Shown here piece after piece: positions 1 through 5,512 of a stretch of DNA of 6,320 nucleotides (position 1 is the stretch's first letter; each line of letters starts with the position of its first letter). Below the pieces are notes generated by a model that worked only from the letters and a program-made list of their open reading frames with translations, was not told the origin of the DNA and ran no database searches. Both the position numbers and the translations under genes were made by a program. This stretch comes from JBEEMU01 sp043778315 (lineage in GTDB: Bacteria; Bacteroidota; Bacteroidia; Chitinophagales; Saprospiraceae): contig JAYWGJ010000221.1 in assembly GCA_043778315.1 (NCBI GenBank), forward strand, positions 1 to 6,320, in the 5' to 3' direction.

Positions 1-245
1 GTGTAATAGATCATTTTGCCGTCGCGCTCCGTAGTAACTAAACCCGTGAGGCGCAAGATGCGCAAATGTTGTGACGTGATAGATTGCTCGAGTTTCAGCG
101 CGTTATAAATTTTATTTACATTAACCTGTTTTGACTTGTCAATGTAGTCCAAAATCTGCAAACGGAGCGGGTGCGACAATGCGCGCAGTAGCTCGGAAGC
201 AACCTGCAACTCTTCGTTATTAATGTTTACTTTTGCCTTTCTCAT
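1..245 (-). CDS. ArsR-like winged-helix transcriptional regulator (N-terminal part)
   Basis: Reading the minus strand from an ATG at 245 gives 81 codons without a stop before the window edge, so the C-terminus is missing. An in-frame TAA lies just upstream (254-252), which makes this ATG the only reasonable start. The protein has the ArsR-family pattern: an N-terminal helix, ALSHPLRLQIL at residues 22-32, a helix-turn-helix with SITSQHLRILRLTGLV at 55-70, and the start of a beta wing (TTERDGKMIYY, 71-81). Such proteins bind operator DNA as dimers and usually repress their own and neighbouring genes. The ELCVCDL metal site of classical arsenic and cadmium sensors is absent and the visible part has no cysteine, so a metal- or sulfur-sensing role of those types is not supported. 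The signal it senses is unknown. It is divergent from the phosphatase gene, with 410 bases between the two starts. Family call is firm; function is open. Confidence 0.88.
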   Translation of the reverse strand, partial: MRKAKVNINNEELQVASELLRALSHPLRLQILDYIDKSKQVNVNKIYNALKLEQSITSQHLRILRLTGLVTTERDGKMIYY

Positions 246-281
246 GAGGTTTTAAAGATTTAATGAAATGAAAAACAAAAT

Positions 282-455
282 TTACAAATGCAATTACTTA
301 TATAAGATTTATATAATATGCAAATGTAATACTTCTTGTTAGGATTAAAAATAATAATAAGTAATAATAAGTATATGTACTTTAACGCTTTAACTTTTTC
401 TTATATGTAAACCTACCTACAAGGGCTGTAAATACTCAAAAAAATACATTTGTAA
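282..455. promoter_or_regulatory. three copies of the dyad motif TTRCAWWTGYAA (candidate operator cluster)
   Basis: TTACAAATGCAA lies at 282-293, ATGCAAATGTAA at 318-329 and ATACATTTGTAA at 444-455. The inner ten bases of each fit TRCA-WW-TGYA, a symmetric motif. The first two have the same orientation and are offset by exactly 36 bases; the third is 126 bases further on. Copies one and two lie 37 and 73 bases upstream of the regulator start, where an autoregulatory operator would be expected. The repetition is seen in the sequence; binding by the divergent ArsR-like protein is inference. In AT-rich DNA a short motif can recur by chance. Confidence 0.4.
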
Positions 456-496
456 AATATCTATATGTCTTAAAAATTTTACAATAAAAATTATTT

Positions 497-525
497 TGTG
501 ACCAATTGCGAAGCTGGCTGTCACA
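497..525. repeat. small inverted repeat TGTGAC/GTCACA
   Basis: TGTGAC at 497-502 is the exact reverse complement of GTCACA at 520-525, with a 17-base interior that contains a further CCA/TGG pairing offset by two bases. This is the most GC-rich patch in the upstream gap. It could be a small RNA hairpin or a protein site. The half-site spacing is too wide for a CRP-like operator, and no T-run follows that would make it a clear terminator. Confidence 0.35.
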
Positions 526-551
526 TTAAAAATTCTTAAAACGTTTTTATA

Positions 552-574
552 CTATTTATATAAACGATAAATAG
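552..574. repeat. 8-bp hairpin upstream of the phosphatase gene
   Basis: CTATTTAT at 552-559 pairs exactly with ATAAATAG at 567-574 around a seven-base loop. It is AT-rich and therefore weak, and lies about 80 bases before the phosphatase start. It may be in the leader of that transcript or part of a promoter region; no function can be assigned. Confidence 0.3.
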
Positions 575-655
575 CGGGTCGAAAGTTGCATGAGTTTTTT
601 TAATATGGAAATTTTTTTTAATTTCGCATTATAAATAACAAAATAGAGTAAAAAA

Positions 656-1891
656 TTGGTCAATCCGAAACTATTACAAAACGATATAGACCGATTGGAG
701 CGCGACCTTTCTTTCAAACAGTTGCAAATCAATCGGTTACTCAATATCACGCAGGCTATCAATAACAACGCACCCGCCGACGACCTGTTTGGCGAGTACA
801 CCTCTATTTTGAGTTTTGATATGAACATCAAAAAGATGTTATTGATGACCCGCGAAGAGCAACAGTGGCGGTTTGCGACAAGCATAGAAGTGTCGCCGAG
901 CTTTGCGCAACTCGCAGAAGATGAGCCGTTTGTGCAGTTTCAACGCATGGGATATGTAGAAGAAATGGAAGACCCCTTTTTGCGCGAATTTGATTTTGTA
1001 ATACCTGTTTACCACAAAAAAGAACCGATTGCGATTGCCTTTTTGGGGCGTTTTCAGACTGACGATACGATGTACGACCGCGTACAATTTATCACGACTA
1101 TCACGAATATGATTACGATAGCGATAGAAAACAAGCGGCTTTTTAAGCGGCAGCTGGAGCAGGAGCGGCTCAAAAAAGAAATGGAGCTGGCGCGCAGCGT
1201 ACAAACGATGCTCATTCCGTCGGCGTTGCCGAGCAACGCGCAGTATGACCTCGACGGTTTATATATGCCACACTCGGGTGTGGGCGGCGATTACTACGAT
1301 TTTATCCGCCTCAACGACTCCGAAATAGTGCTTTGTATCGCCGATATTTCGGGCAAAGGCATTCCTGCCGCTATATTGATGGCGAACTTTCAGGCGAACG
1401 TGCAAGTCCTTGTGCGTAAGCATATTACGCCCAAAAAGTTTATCGAGTTGCTCAATCGCGCCGTGCAGCGCATCACGAAAGGAGAGAAATTTATTACTTT
1501 TTTTATTGCCAAATATCACTTGACCGAACGAAAAATCGTCTATATTAATGCAGGACATAATCCGCCGTTTTTGGTGAGTGCGGAAGGGGTACAGCCGCTC
1601 GAAAAGGGTTGTACTATTTTGGGCGCGTTCGACGAAATACCGCAAGTAGAAATAGGCGAACTCAGCGTTCCGCCCGACTCGCGCCTCGTGCTGTACACCG
1701 ACGGCTTAACCGACCTAATGGACACCGACGGCAACTTTTTTGACGAGAAAGATTTTCACGCTTTCGCGCAACAAAACCACGCCGCTACGAGCAAAAATTT
1801 CAATATCGAACTAGTACAAAAACTCAACGAGTTCAGAAAAGAACGCTATTATACCGACGATGTGACGGTGCTAAATTGCAAGTTTTTTTAA
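656..1891 (+). CDS. GAF-domain SpoIIE/PP2C-family serine/threonine phosphatase
   Basis: A 411-residue cytoplasmic signalling protein with no membrane segments. Residues 5-36 form a helical, probably coiled-coil stretch; about 40-160 look like a GAF sensor domain; a linker helix with the typical pattern (MELARSVQTMLIP, 176-188) leads into a SpoIIE-type PP2C phosphatase domain to the end. Expected metal-site motifs are intact: GVGGDYYDF (208-216), ADISGKGIPAAILMA (229-243), NAGHNPP (298-304), LYTDGLTD (346-353) and TDDVTVL (400-406). Family members remove phosphate from serine or threonine, often on anti-sigma-factor antagonists in partner-switching pathways; no such partner is visible here. 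The start is TTG at 656: an in-frame TAG at 644-646 excludes an upstream start, and the first in-frame ATG (821) would cut off the conserved N-terminal helix and the beginning of GAF. The fold is certain, the TTG start likely, the substrate unknown. pcrB follows after 53 bases. Confidence 0.93.
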   Translation: MVNPKLLQNDIDRLERDLSFKQLQINRLLNITQAINNNAPADDLFGEYTSILSFDMNIKKMLLMTREEQQWRFATSIEVSPSFAQLAEDEPFVQFQRMGYVEEMEDPFLREFDFVIPVYHKKEPIAIAFLGRFQTDDTMYDRVQFITTITNMITIAIENKRLFKRQLEQERLKKEMELARSVQTMLIPSALPSNAQYDLDGLYMPHSGVGGDYYDFIRLNDSEIVLCIADISGKGIPAAILMANFQANVQVLVRKHITPKKFIELLNRAVQRITKGEKFITFFIAKYHLTERKIVYINAGHNPPFLVSAEGVQPLEKGCTILGAFDEIPQVEIGELSVPPDSRLVLYTDGLTDLMDTDGNFFDEKDFHAFAQQNHAATSKNFNIELVQKLNEFRKERYYTDDVTVLNCKFF

Positions 1892-1903
1892 TAAAAAATA
1901 TAA

Positions 1904-1913
1904 CGTATATACG
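1904..1913. repeat. 10-bp perfect palindrome in the phosphatase-pcrB gap
   Basis: CGTATATACG is a perfect palindrome within the 53-base AT-rich gap between the phosphatase stop and the pcrB start, 31 bases before the pcrB ATG. It could be a protein-binding site, or chance in AT-rich DNA. No promoter or terminator can be called in this gap with confidence. Confidence 0.2.
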
Positions 1914-1944
1914 ATTTCAAATTCCACCCTTCAAAAATATATAA

Positions 1945-2691
1945 ATGTCTATCTACCAAACCTTTACACAAGCCAAAACCGACCGAAAGACACTTTTTGT
2001 CGTGCTTATCGACCCTGACCATGTCAATATCGGCAACCTCGACGAAGTAGCGCAAACGGCGATAGACGCGCAAGTCGACGCGTTTTTTATTGGCGGCAGC
2101 CTAATAGTGAACAACCAAATGGACAAGGTCATCACGCAGCTTAAAGCGGCGAGTGGTATTCCTACTATTTTGTTCCCAGGCGGCTCGTTGCAGCTCAGTT
2201 ACCGCGCCGACGCGCTACTTTTGCTGTCGCTGATTTCGGGTAGAAACCCTGATTTGCTGATAGGCAAGCACGTCGAGGTCGCGCCGTTTTTGCGTATGTC
2301 ACCGCTCGAGATTTTGAGTACGGGCTATATGCTCATCGACGGCGGCGTAGCCACTTCGGTCTCTTACATGAGCAACACTTATCCGATACCTGCCTCCAAA
2401 AACGACATCGCCGTATGCACCGCTATCGCGGGCGAAATGCTCGGTATGAAACTGATTTTTATGGACGCAGGGAGCGGCGCACGCAACCCCGTGAGCGTCG
2501 AAATGATAGAAGCGGTGAGTAGCAATATCGCGATTCCGCTCATCGTGGGCGGCGGTATCAGCACGCCCGAAAAGGTGTACGCGAACGCCGCCGCAGGCGC
2601 AGATGTGATTGTGGTAGGCAACGCGATAGAGAAAAACCCGTCGCTGATTAAGGAACTCGCGGCGGCAGCGCACGGGTTTGTGGCGGTGTAA
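1945..2691 (+). CDS. pcrB: geranylgeranylglyceryl/heptaprenylglyceryl phosphate synthase (PcrB/GGGPS family)
   Basis: This 248-residue TIM-barrel enzyme joins a polyprenyl diphosphate to sn-glycerol 1-phosphate by an ether bond, the first committed step of archaeal-type ether lipids. Family motifs run in order: LIDPDH (21-26), the strand ending FFIGGS (47-52), LFPGG (76-80), SGRNPDLLIGKHV (98-110), a GYMLIDGG segment (127-134), FMDAGSGA (172-179), IVGGGIS (200-206) and VVGNAIEKNP (223-232). The last two form the phosphate-binding loops at the barrel mouth. Length matches the larger group II enzymes of Bacteroidetes, several of which have been shown to use geranylgeranyl diphosphate, whereas the Bacillus PcrB uses heptaprenyl diphosphate. 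Chain length cannot be decided here by eye. No glycerol-1-phosphate dehydrogenase or second prenyltransferase gene lies in the window. The ATG at 1945 fits the family N-terminus. The AlbA_2 gene follows after 25 bases, probably on the same transcript. Confidence 0.95.
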   Translation: MSIYQTFTQAKTDRKTLFVVLIDPDHVNIGNLDEVAQTAIDAQVDAFFIGGSLIVNNQMDKVITQLKAASGIPTILFPGGSLQLSYRADALLLLSLISGRNPDLLIGKHVEVAPFLRMSPLEILSTGYMLIDGGVATSVSYMSNTYPIPASKNDIAVCTAIAGEMLGMKLIFMDAGSGARNPVSVEMIEAVSSNIAIPLIVGGGISTPEKVYANAAAGADVIVVGNAIEKNPSLIKELAAAAHGFVAV

Positions 2692-2716
2692 GTAGCTGAA
2701 ATAAAATAAGAAAAAT

Positions 2717-4615
2717 ATGGATTTTATAACCAAAAACTTAGAAATTATAGCTCGGTGTATTCAAAATAACGAATATAAAGAGGTGGAAACGGACAGATTT
2801 GAACTCAAAAACCTGTCAGGTGGCTGGGGCGAGGATTTGTATAAAAGCGTTTGTGCGTTTTTAAATACTAACGGCGGCGTGGTTGTTATTGGAATAAACG
2901 ATAAAAATACAGCCAAACCACCGCATTATAAGTTTACGGGTTATATAAATAGTAGTGCGAGCGAAAATCATTTAACACAGGAATTGCCTAAAAAATTTAC
3001 GGATAAAGACGGTAAGCCCTTGGATTTAACGGATTATGTTTCAAAATTTGAAATCAGGGATTTTTTAGATGGTCGGCTCGCCATTGTTTATGTGGAAGGG
3101 TTGCCCGCCGATAAAAAATATGTTTATTACAAGGGAGGAGCTTATATCAGAAAACTTACGGGTGACCATTTATTAAATAAAGAAGTTATTACCGAATACG
3201 AGGAAGTGAAAAAAGGTATTATTAGACACCAAGAATTAAAAATAGTTACGGATACGACACTCGACGTGATAAGTATTAATATTTTGAATGACTATATATA
3301 TAGATTTAATCAAGGTAAAAAACGTGGGGAGGCTTACAAAAAAAATATAGAAGAAGCATTGCCGTTTTTGCAACGGGAAGGTTTTATGCGCGACAATCAG
3401 CCCACGCTTTTGGGTGTATTGGTTTGCGGCGTAGAGCCAGAGCGGTATATACAGGGCAAATGTCAAGCCGATTGTTATGTACAAATACCAGGCGTATCTA
3501 AGGTTGCGCAAAGCAAAGAGGTCATCGAAGATAATATTATTGAATTGATACAACGATGCCAGAATTTTGTTTGGCGAAACATTCAAGTCGGCATTGCATA
3601 CACTAACGGCGGCACTGCCGACCCCGAATACCCCGAATCTTTGATACGGGAAAGTATCAATAATGCTTTTGCGCATCGCGACTATGTGAGCGACCGATTT
3701 ATAATCATAGAAATACGACCGAATAGCAGTCTAATGATACGCAATCCAGGTGCGTTTGAGCAGCGACAACGTATATATTTAGATACTGAGCAAGGCAAAA
3801 TACGCCGAATTATTCCATTGCAAGTAGCGCGAAACCCCAAATTAACCCACTTGCTCAAAAGTTTCGACTATTGGGAGGGAAAGGGTAATGGACTATCTTC
3901 ACTTATCGACTCTTGCTTAGAAAATGAAATAAATGTACCTTATTATATCTTATCGACCGATGAAATAAAGCTATTTATACCGAAAGGTAAGGTTTTAGAT
4001 GAGGAAATGCAGTCTTGGTTAAGCAGTTTTACGGGCTATATGGAGGGTAAAATGGGGCGAATACTAAGTAATGATGAAAAAATCATGCTTTCCTTTTTCA
4101 AAAAATCAGAAGACTTAAATGCCTTAGAGCGTTATACCATATTGATTACAGCAGACAATAACCATAACGATATTATTAGAGCGTTGGCGGATAAAAAATT
4201 GATATTCAAGAATCCAAATAGTCCAGAACTTTACCCTATCTATCAAGTGGATAGAATTTTGCTGCAAAAAGATTTTTCGGAGGGTCTGCAATTTATTTTT
4301 GACGAAGATTTTGTATCTCTAAAACAGGATTACAAAGAGGTATTGAATACCGTTTATTGGCACGAAGTATTTGGCGAAAAAAATGTAACGCTTACTGCAA
4401 ATAGTGTTGGTCATTTTTTGTATTTGACAAAATATAAGATAGTTTCTGATGTAAAAGATTACGAAAATTTCAAGCGGAAAGTGAGAAATATATTTAATCA
4501 ATTGGAGCAAAAAAAATTCATCGTCCGTAAAGACAGCAAAACCAAAATTGAGGGCGGAAAGCCTGATTTCAAAATCAACGAAAATTACTCACTAGACACC
4601 ACATTATTAAAATAA
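2717..4615 (+). CDS. AlbA_2 (schlafen-like) and HATPase_c_4 domain protein, putative ATP-binding regulator
   Basis: A 632-residue soluble protein of the COG2865 type. An AlbA_2 nucleic-acid-binding domain spans roughly residues 20-150, with FELK at 28-31 and AFLNTNGGVVVIGINDK at 47-63. A GHKL-like ATP-binding domain follows: RESINNAFAHRDY (311-323), whose E312/N316 form the N-box, then IRNPGAF (341-347), ARNPKLTHLL (371-380) and the glycine-rich EGKGNG (387-392). The C-terminal third (about 450-620) seems to hold two winged-helix-like segments, the last near 575-620; this part is inferred. Relatives are annotated as transcriptional regulators or 'RecG-like', and their function is mostly undetermined; some occur on mobile or defence islands. 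Base composition differs from its neighbours: bases 4081-4140 have 19 G/C of 60, against 30 of 60 at 4741-4800 in mlaE. It lies 25 bases after pcrB and 9 before mlaE. It appears intact. I assign no cellular role. Confidence 0.9.
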   Translation: MDFITKNLEIIARCIQNNEYKEVETDRFELKNLSGGWGEDLYKSVCAFLNTNGGVVVIGINDKNTAKPPHYKFTGYINSSASENHLTQELPKKFTDKDGKPLDLTDYVSKFEIRDFLDGRLAIVYVEGLPADKKYVYYKGGAYIRKLTGDHLLNKEVITEYEEVKKGIIRHQELKIVTDTTLDVISINILNDYIYRFNQGKKRGEAYKKNIEEALPFLQREGFMRDNQPTLLGVLVCGVEPERYIQGKCQADCYVQIPGVSKVAQSKEVIEDNIIELIQRCQNFVWRNIQVGIAYTNGGTADPEYPESLIRESINNAFAHRDYVSDRFIIIEIRPNSSLMIRNPGAFEQRQRIYLDTEQGKIRRIIPLQVARNPKLTHLLKSFDYWEGKGNGLSSLIDSCLENEINVPYYILSTDEIKLFIPKGKVLDEEMQSWLSSFTGYMEGKMGRILSNDEKIMLSFFKKSEDLNALERYTILITADNNHNDIIRALADKKLIFKNPNSPELYPIYQVDRILLQKDFSEGLQFIFDEDFVSLKQDYKEVLNTVYWHEVFGEKNVTLTANSVGHFLYLTKYKIVSDVKDYENFKRKVRNIFNQLEQKKFIVRKDSKTKIEGGKPDFKINENYSLDTTLLK

Positions 4616-4624
4616 CAACAAAAC

Positions 4625-5374
4625 ATGAAAGCAATTACCGCTCCGCTCGAGTCGTTCGGGCAATACGTCATCTTGCTCCGCAGTATGTTCACGCGCCCCG
4701 AAAGTATCCGTATGTATTGGAAAGAGACCGCTCGGCAGATGAACGACATCGGCGTAGGCTCGCTTTTTATCGTCCTTATTATCGGCGTTTTTATCGGCGC
4801 GGTGACGGCGGTGCAGTTCGCCTATCAGCTCAATACGGGTTTGATACCGAAGTATTACGTCGGGTATATCGTCCGCGACTCGATGGTGATTGAGCTTGCG
4901 CCAACCATCACTTGCTTGGTTTTGGCAGGCAAAGTAGGCTCGTCGCTCGCGTCCGAAATCGGCGGCTTGCGCCAAAAAGAGCAGATAGACGCGATGGAGG
5001 TCATGGGCATCAATACCGCCTCGTACCTCATCGCGCCGCGCATCGTCGCCGCGCTTTTTGTGATACCGTTACTCGTTATTTTTGCGGCATTTATGGGCAT
5101 TATCGGCGGCTATATCGCTTCGGTGATGGGCGGTTTGGTGAGCGATACGGACTACGTTTTGGGCGTAAATTCGTTTTTCGCACCTTATAATGTCTTTATG
5201 ATGTTGGTAAAAGCGGTCGTTTTTGCCTTCATACTCACCTCCGTTTCGTGCTATATGGGCTATTTTGCGACGGGCGGCAGCATCGAACTCGGGCGCGCCT
5301 CCACCAAAGCCGTCGTCACAAGCGACCTCCTAATCCTTTTAGCAGATTATTTGCTCGCTACCGCGCTAACCTAA
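4625..5374 (+). CDS. mlaE: MlaE-family ABC transporter permease (lipid transport)
   Basis: A 249-residue inner-membrane permease of the MlaE/YrbE family (PF02405). MlaE dimerises and, with the ATPase MlaF and the substrate-binding MCE protein MlaD, moves phospholipids between inner and outer membranes. An amphipathic N-terminal helix (about 10-40) precedes hydrophobic segments near 45-68, 88-105, 138-168, 190-212 and 230-247. The signature ELAPTITCLVLAGKVGSSLA (90-109) is followed by the cytoplasmic coupling region EIGGLRQKEQIDAMEVMGI (111-129), whose glutamates and EQIDAMEVMG block contact the ATPase. Length and both ends match full-size family members. In many Bacteroidetes mlaF and an mlaD-like MCE gene follow directly, but here an inverted repeat and a peptidase gene come next, so the partners must be encoded elsewhere. 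The start at 4625 lies 9 bases after the previous stop, which suggests coupled expression with the AlbA_2 gene. Confidence 0.95.
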   Translation: MKAITAPLESFGQYVILLRSMFTRPESIRMYWKETARQMNDIGVGSLFIVLIIGVFIGAVTAVQFAYQLNTGLIPKYYVGYIVRDSMVIELAPTITCLVLAGKVGSSLASEIGGLRQKEQIDAMEVMGINTASYLIAPRIVAALFVIPLLVIFAAFMGIIGGYIASVMGGLVSDTDYVLGVNSFFAPYNVFMMLVKAVVFAFILTSVSCYMGYFATGGSIELGRASTKAVVTSDLLILLADYLLATALT

Positions 5375-5398
5375 AAATTCGATATTCAAGAATTTTAT

Positions 5399-5458
5399 CG
5401 GCGTTCGGGTTTCAACCCGCACACAATAAGATGAGTTCGGGTTGAAACCCGAACGCCG
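5399..5458. repeat. perfect 21-bp inverted repeat, REP-like or terminator hairpin
   Basis: The left arm (5399-5419, starting CGGCGTTCGGG) is the exact reverse complement of the right arm (5438-5458), with an 18-base spacer. Each arm also holds its own smaller dyad: CGGGTTTCAACCCG at 5406-5419 and CGGGTTGAAACCCG at 5438-5451, so cruciform or paired-hairpin folding is possible. It begins 25 bases after the mlaE stop and is far richer in GC than the DNA around it. No U-rich tail follows on the plus strand (GTCACGCCAAC comes next), so it is not a textbook intrinsic terminator, although such a stem could still end or stabilise the mlaE message. Its form fits an interspersed palindromic (REP-like) element; genome copy number would settle this. 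Confidence 0.8.
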
Positions 5459-5475
5459 TCACGCCAACAAAAAAA

Positions 5476-5506
5476 TTATCATCATTATCAATATCATCAT
5501 CAATAT
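5476..5506 (+). repeat. ATC/ATT-rich low-complexity leader before the peptidase gene
   Basis: The stretch is built mainly from ATC, ATT and CAAT units (TTATCATCATTATCAATATC and onward) and ends a few bases before the peptidase ATG at 5513. It is an imperfect trinucleotide-like repeat. It may simply be an unstructured, AT-rich translation start region, as is common where Shine-Dalgarno sites are not used. No promoter is evident in it. Confidence 0.35.
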
Positions 5507-5512
5507 AACTAT

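Larger units (their letters stand above)
246..655. other. AT-rich divergent intergenic region
   Basis: This 410-base stretch separates the divergent regulator and phosphatase genes. It is very AT-rich and I see no convincing gene, tRNA or other known RNA in it. It contains three copies of a short dyad motif (282-455), a duplicated TAATAATAAG (353-372), a hairpin with TGTGAC/GTCACA arms (497-525), an 8-bp hairpin (552-574) and an AT hairpin GAAATT/AATTTC (608-625). TAnnTTTG strings like the Bacteroidetes -7 element occur on both strands (plus 445-452; minus 328-321), but neither has a TTG or TTTG at the usual distance upstream. Promoters for both genes must lie here, yet I cannot place them. 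Confidence 0.7.

Noticed and set aside
445..452. Bacteroidetes -7 element TACATTTG on the plus strand
   Set aside because: It matches TAnnTTTG, but no TTG/TTTG occurs about 17-23 bases upstream and it overlaps a dyad motif copy; not callable as a promoter.
497..525. CRP-type operator (TGTGA...TCACA)
   Set aside because: The half sites are 17 bases apart instead of about six, so the site does not fit CRP-family geometry.
590..634. 14-codon leader ORF (ATG at 590) before the phosphatase
   Set aside because: It is a Phe-rich translation of T-runs in AT-rich DNA, with no codon signal or known attenuator pattern; chance is the simpler explanation.
2299..2733. 144-residue open frame on the minus strand
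   Set aside because: Antisense to pcrB, with a His/Arg/Cys-rich composition typical of a shadow frame.
2692..4624. Boundary repeats or target duplications around the AlbA_2 gene
   Set aside because: The short flanks share only A-rich strings; no convincing direct or inverted repeat marks an insertion.
4912..5190. 92-residue plus-strand frame inside mlaE
   Set aside because: It is an out-of-frame, Arg-rich shadow of the conserved mlaE coding sequence.
5399..5458. CRISPR-like repeat pair
   Set aside because: Only two copies exist and they are inverted to each other with an 18-base spacer; a CRISPR array needs several direct repeats with distinct spacers.
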